The notes under the pieces: model-generated | Database searches by the model: none | Told to the model about the DNA's origin: nothing | What the model saw: the letters and a program-made list of their open reading frames with translations, nothing else | Shown here: in pieces, positions 5,381-5,568 of the stretch | Position numbering within the stretch: position 1 is the stretch's first letter | Layout: each line of letters opens with the position of its first letter | Made by a program: the position numbers and the translations under genes | Assembly: GCA_903886985.1 (NCBI GenBank) | Contig: CAISOI010000473.1 | Span: 1 to 5,568 of the forward strand | Direction: 5' to 3' | Source of the DNA: an uncultured Chthonomonas sp. | Lineage (GTDB): Bacteria; Armatimonadota; Chthonomonadetes; Chthonomonadales; CAJBBX01 | DNA: 5,568 nt

Positions 5381-5568
5381 TGTCGGCGGTCTGGGTTCGG
5401 AACGCAAGACACTGGAGAGAAGGATATCGGGACCAACCCGGAAGGAAGGATCCGAATCGGGTGTACTGGTTGTTTGCGAAGATAAGTACGTTGTGTTTGG
5501 CTTCTCCCACTCATTTTGTCGATTCCGCCTTGAGGGAACGCAAACACTCCGTATAGTTTCTTTCGAAC
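5381..5568. other. Right-end region with no confident gene
   Basis: Short open frames exist on both strands, but none shows a recognisable domain, a good start site or convincing codon pattern. At the very edge, minus-strand codons 5567-5511 read FERNYTECLRSLKAESTK and then TGA, which could be the last residues of a gene entering from the right; this is too short to claim. Small inverted repeats occur around 5428-5440 and 5436-5462 (CGGG/CCCG arms), but without a T-tract. No tRNA fold, CRISPR repeat or insertion sequence end was seen. Confidence 0.3.

Noticed and set aside
5428..5462. CGGG/CCCG inverted arms as a terminator
   Set aside because: Stems are only 4-5 bp, loops are poor, and no T-run follows on either strand.

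Overview
The window looks like a chromosomal piece of a bacterium with mid-range GC (roughly 50%, judged by eye), most likely from the Armatimonadota or a related environmental lineage. The best clue is the type IV prepilin-like protein at 369-1103. Its run of FTLIELL, then ILFPVFAKAR, then a late ADGH is the form typical of the abundant pseudopilins of that phylum and of its Planctomycetes-like relatives. This is inference from recalled family resemblance, not from a search.

Layout. At the left edge, on the minus strand, is the start of a GDP-mannose 4,6-dehydratase gene whose reading frame stops after 41 codons. A 232-base divergent intergenic region follows (137-368). It holds a perfect TGTGA-N6-TCACA palindrome of CRP type, three TTAAxx hexamers spaced exactly 11 bp apart, and a perfect TATAAT -10 box. 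From there a tightly packed plus-strand operon runs to 5161. Its genes are a pseudopilin, a small OB-fold-like lipoprotein with a CPTAACW motif, a membrane-anchored FMN_bind-like protein, two paralogous FtsX/MacB-type permeases and a LolD/MacB/FtsE-type ABC ATPase. Adjacent genes overlap by 1 to 4 bases or are separated by 4, which points to one translationally coupled transcript. The last 407 bases (5162-5568) have no confident gene. A short Cys/His-rich minus-strand frame there may be a frameshifted or decayed small gene.

How the genes may work together. The two permeases and the ATPase can form a complete heterodimeric type VII (MacB/LolCDE-like) ABC machine, which usually does mechanical work on lipoproteins, metals or peptides at the outer face of the inner membrane. 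Both permeases carry the same GCPYD motif just after the first membrane segment, in the predicted extracytoplasmic domain. The lipoprotein carries CPTAACW and the pseudopilin carries CKPC, so four of the six products expose cysteine motifs outside the cytoplasm. With the FMN_bind-like protein this suggests a surface redox or metal-handling complex, distantly recalling the paired-permease ABC modules linked to p19-type iron uptake in Campylobacter. That functional link is inference only. This operon is the best candidate here for a poorly described system, and the pseudopilin at its head is the unusual part.
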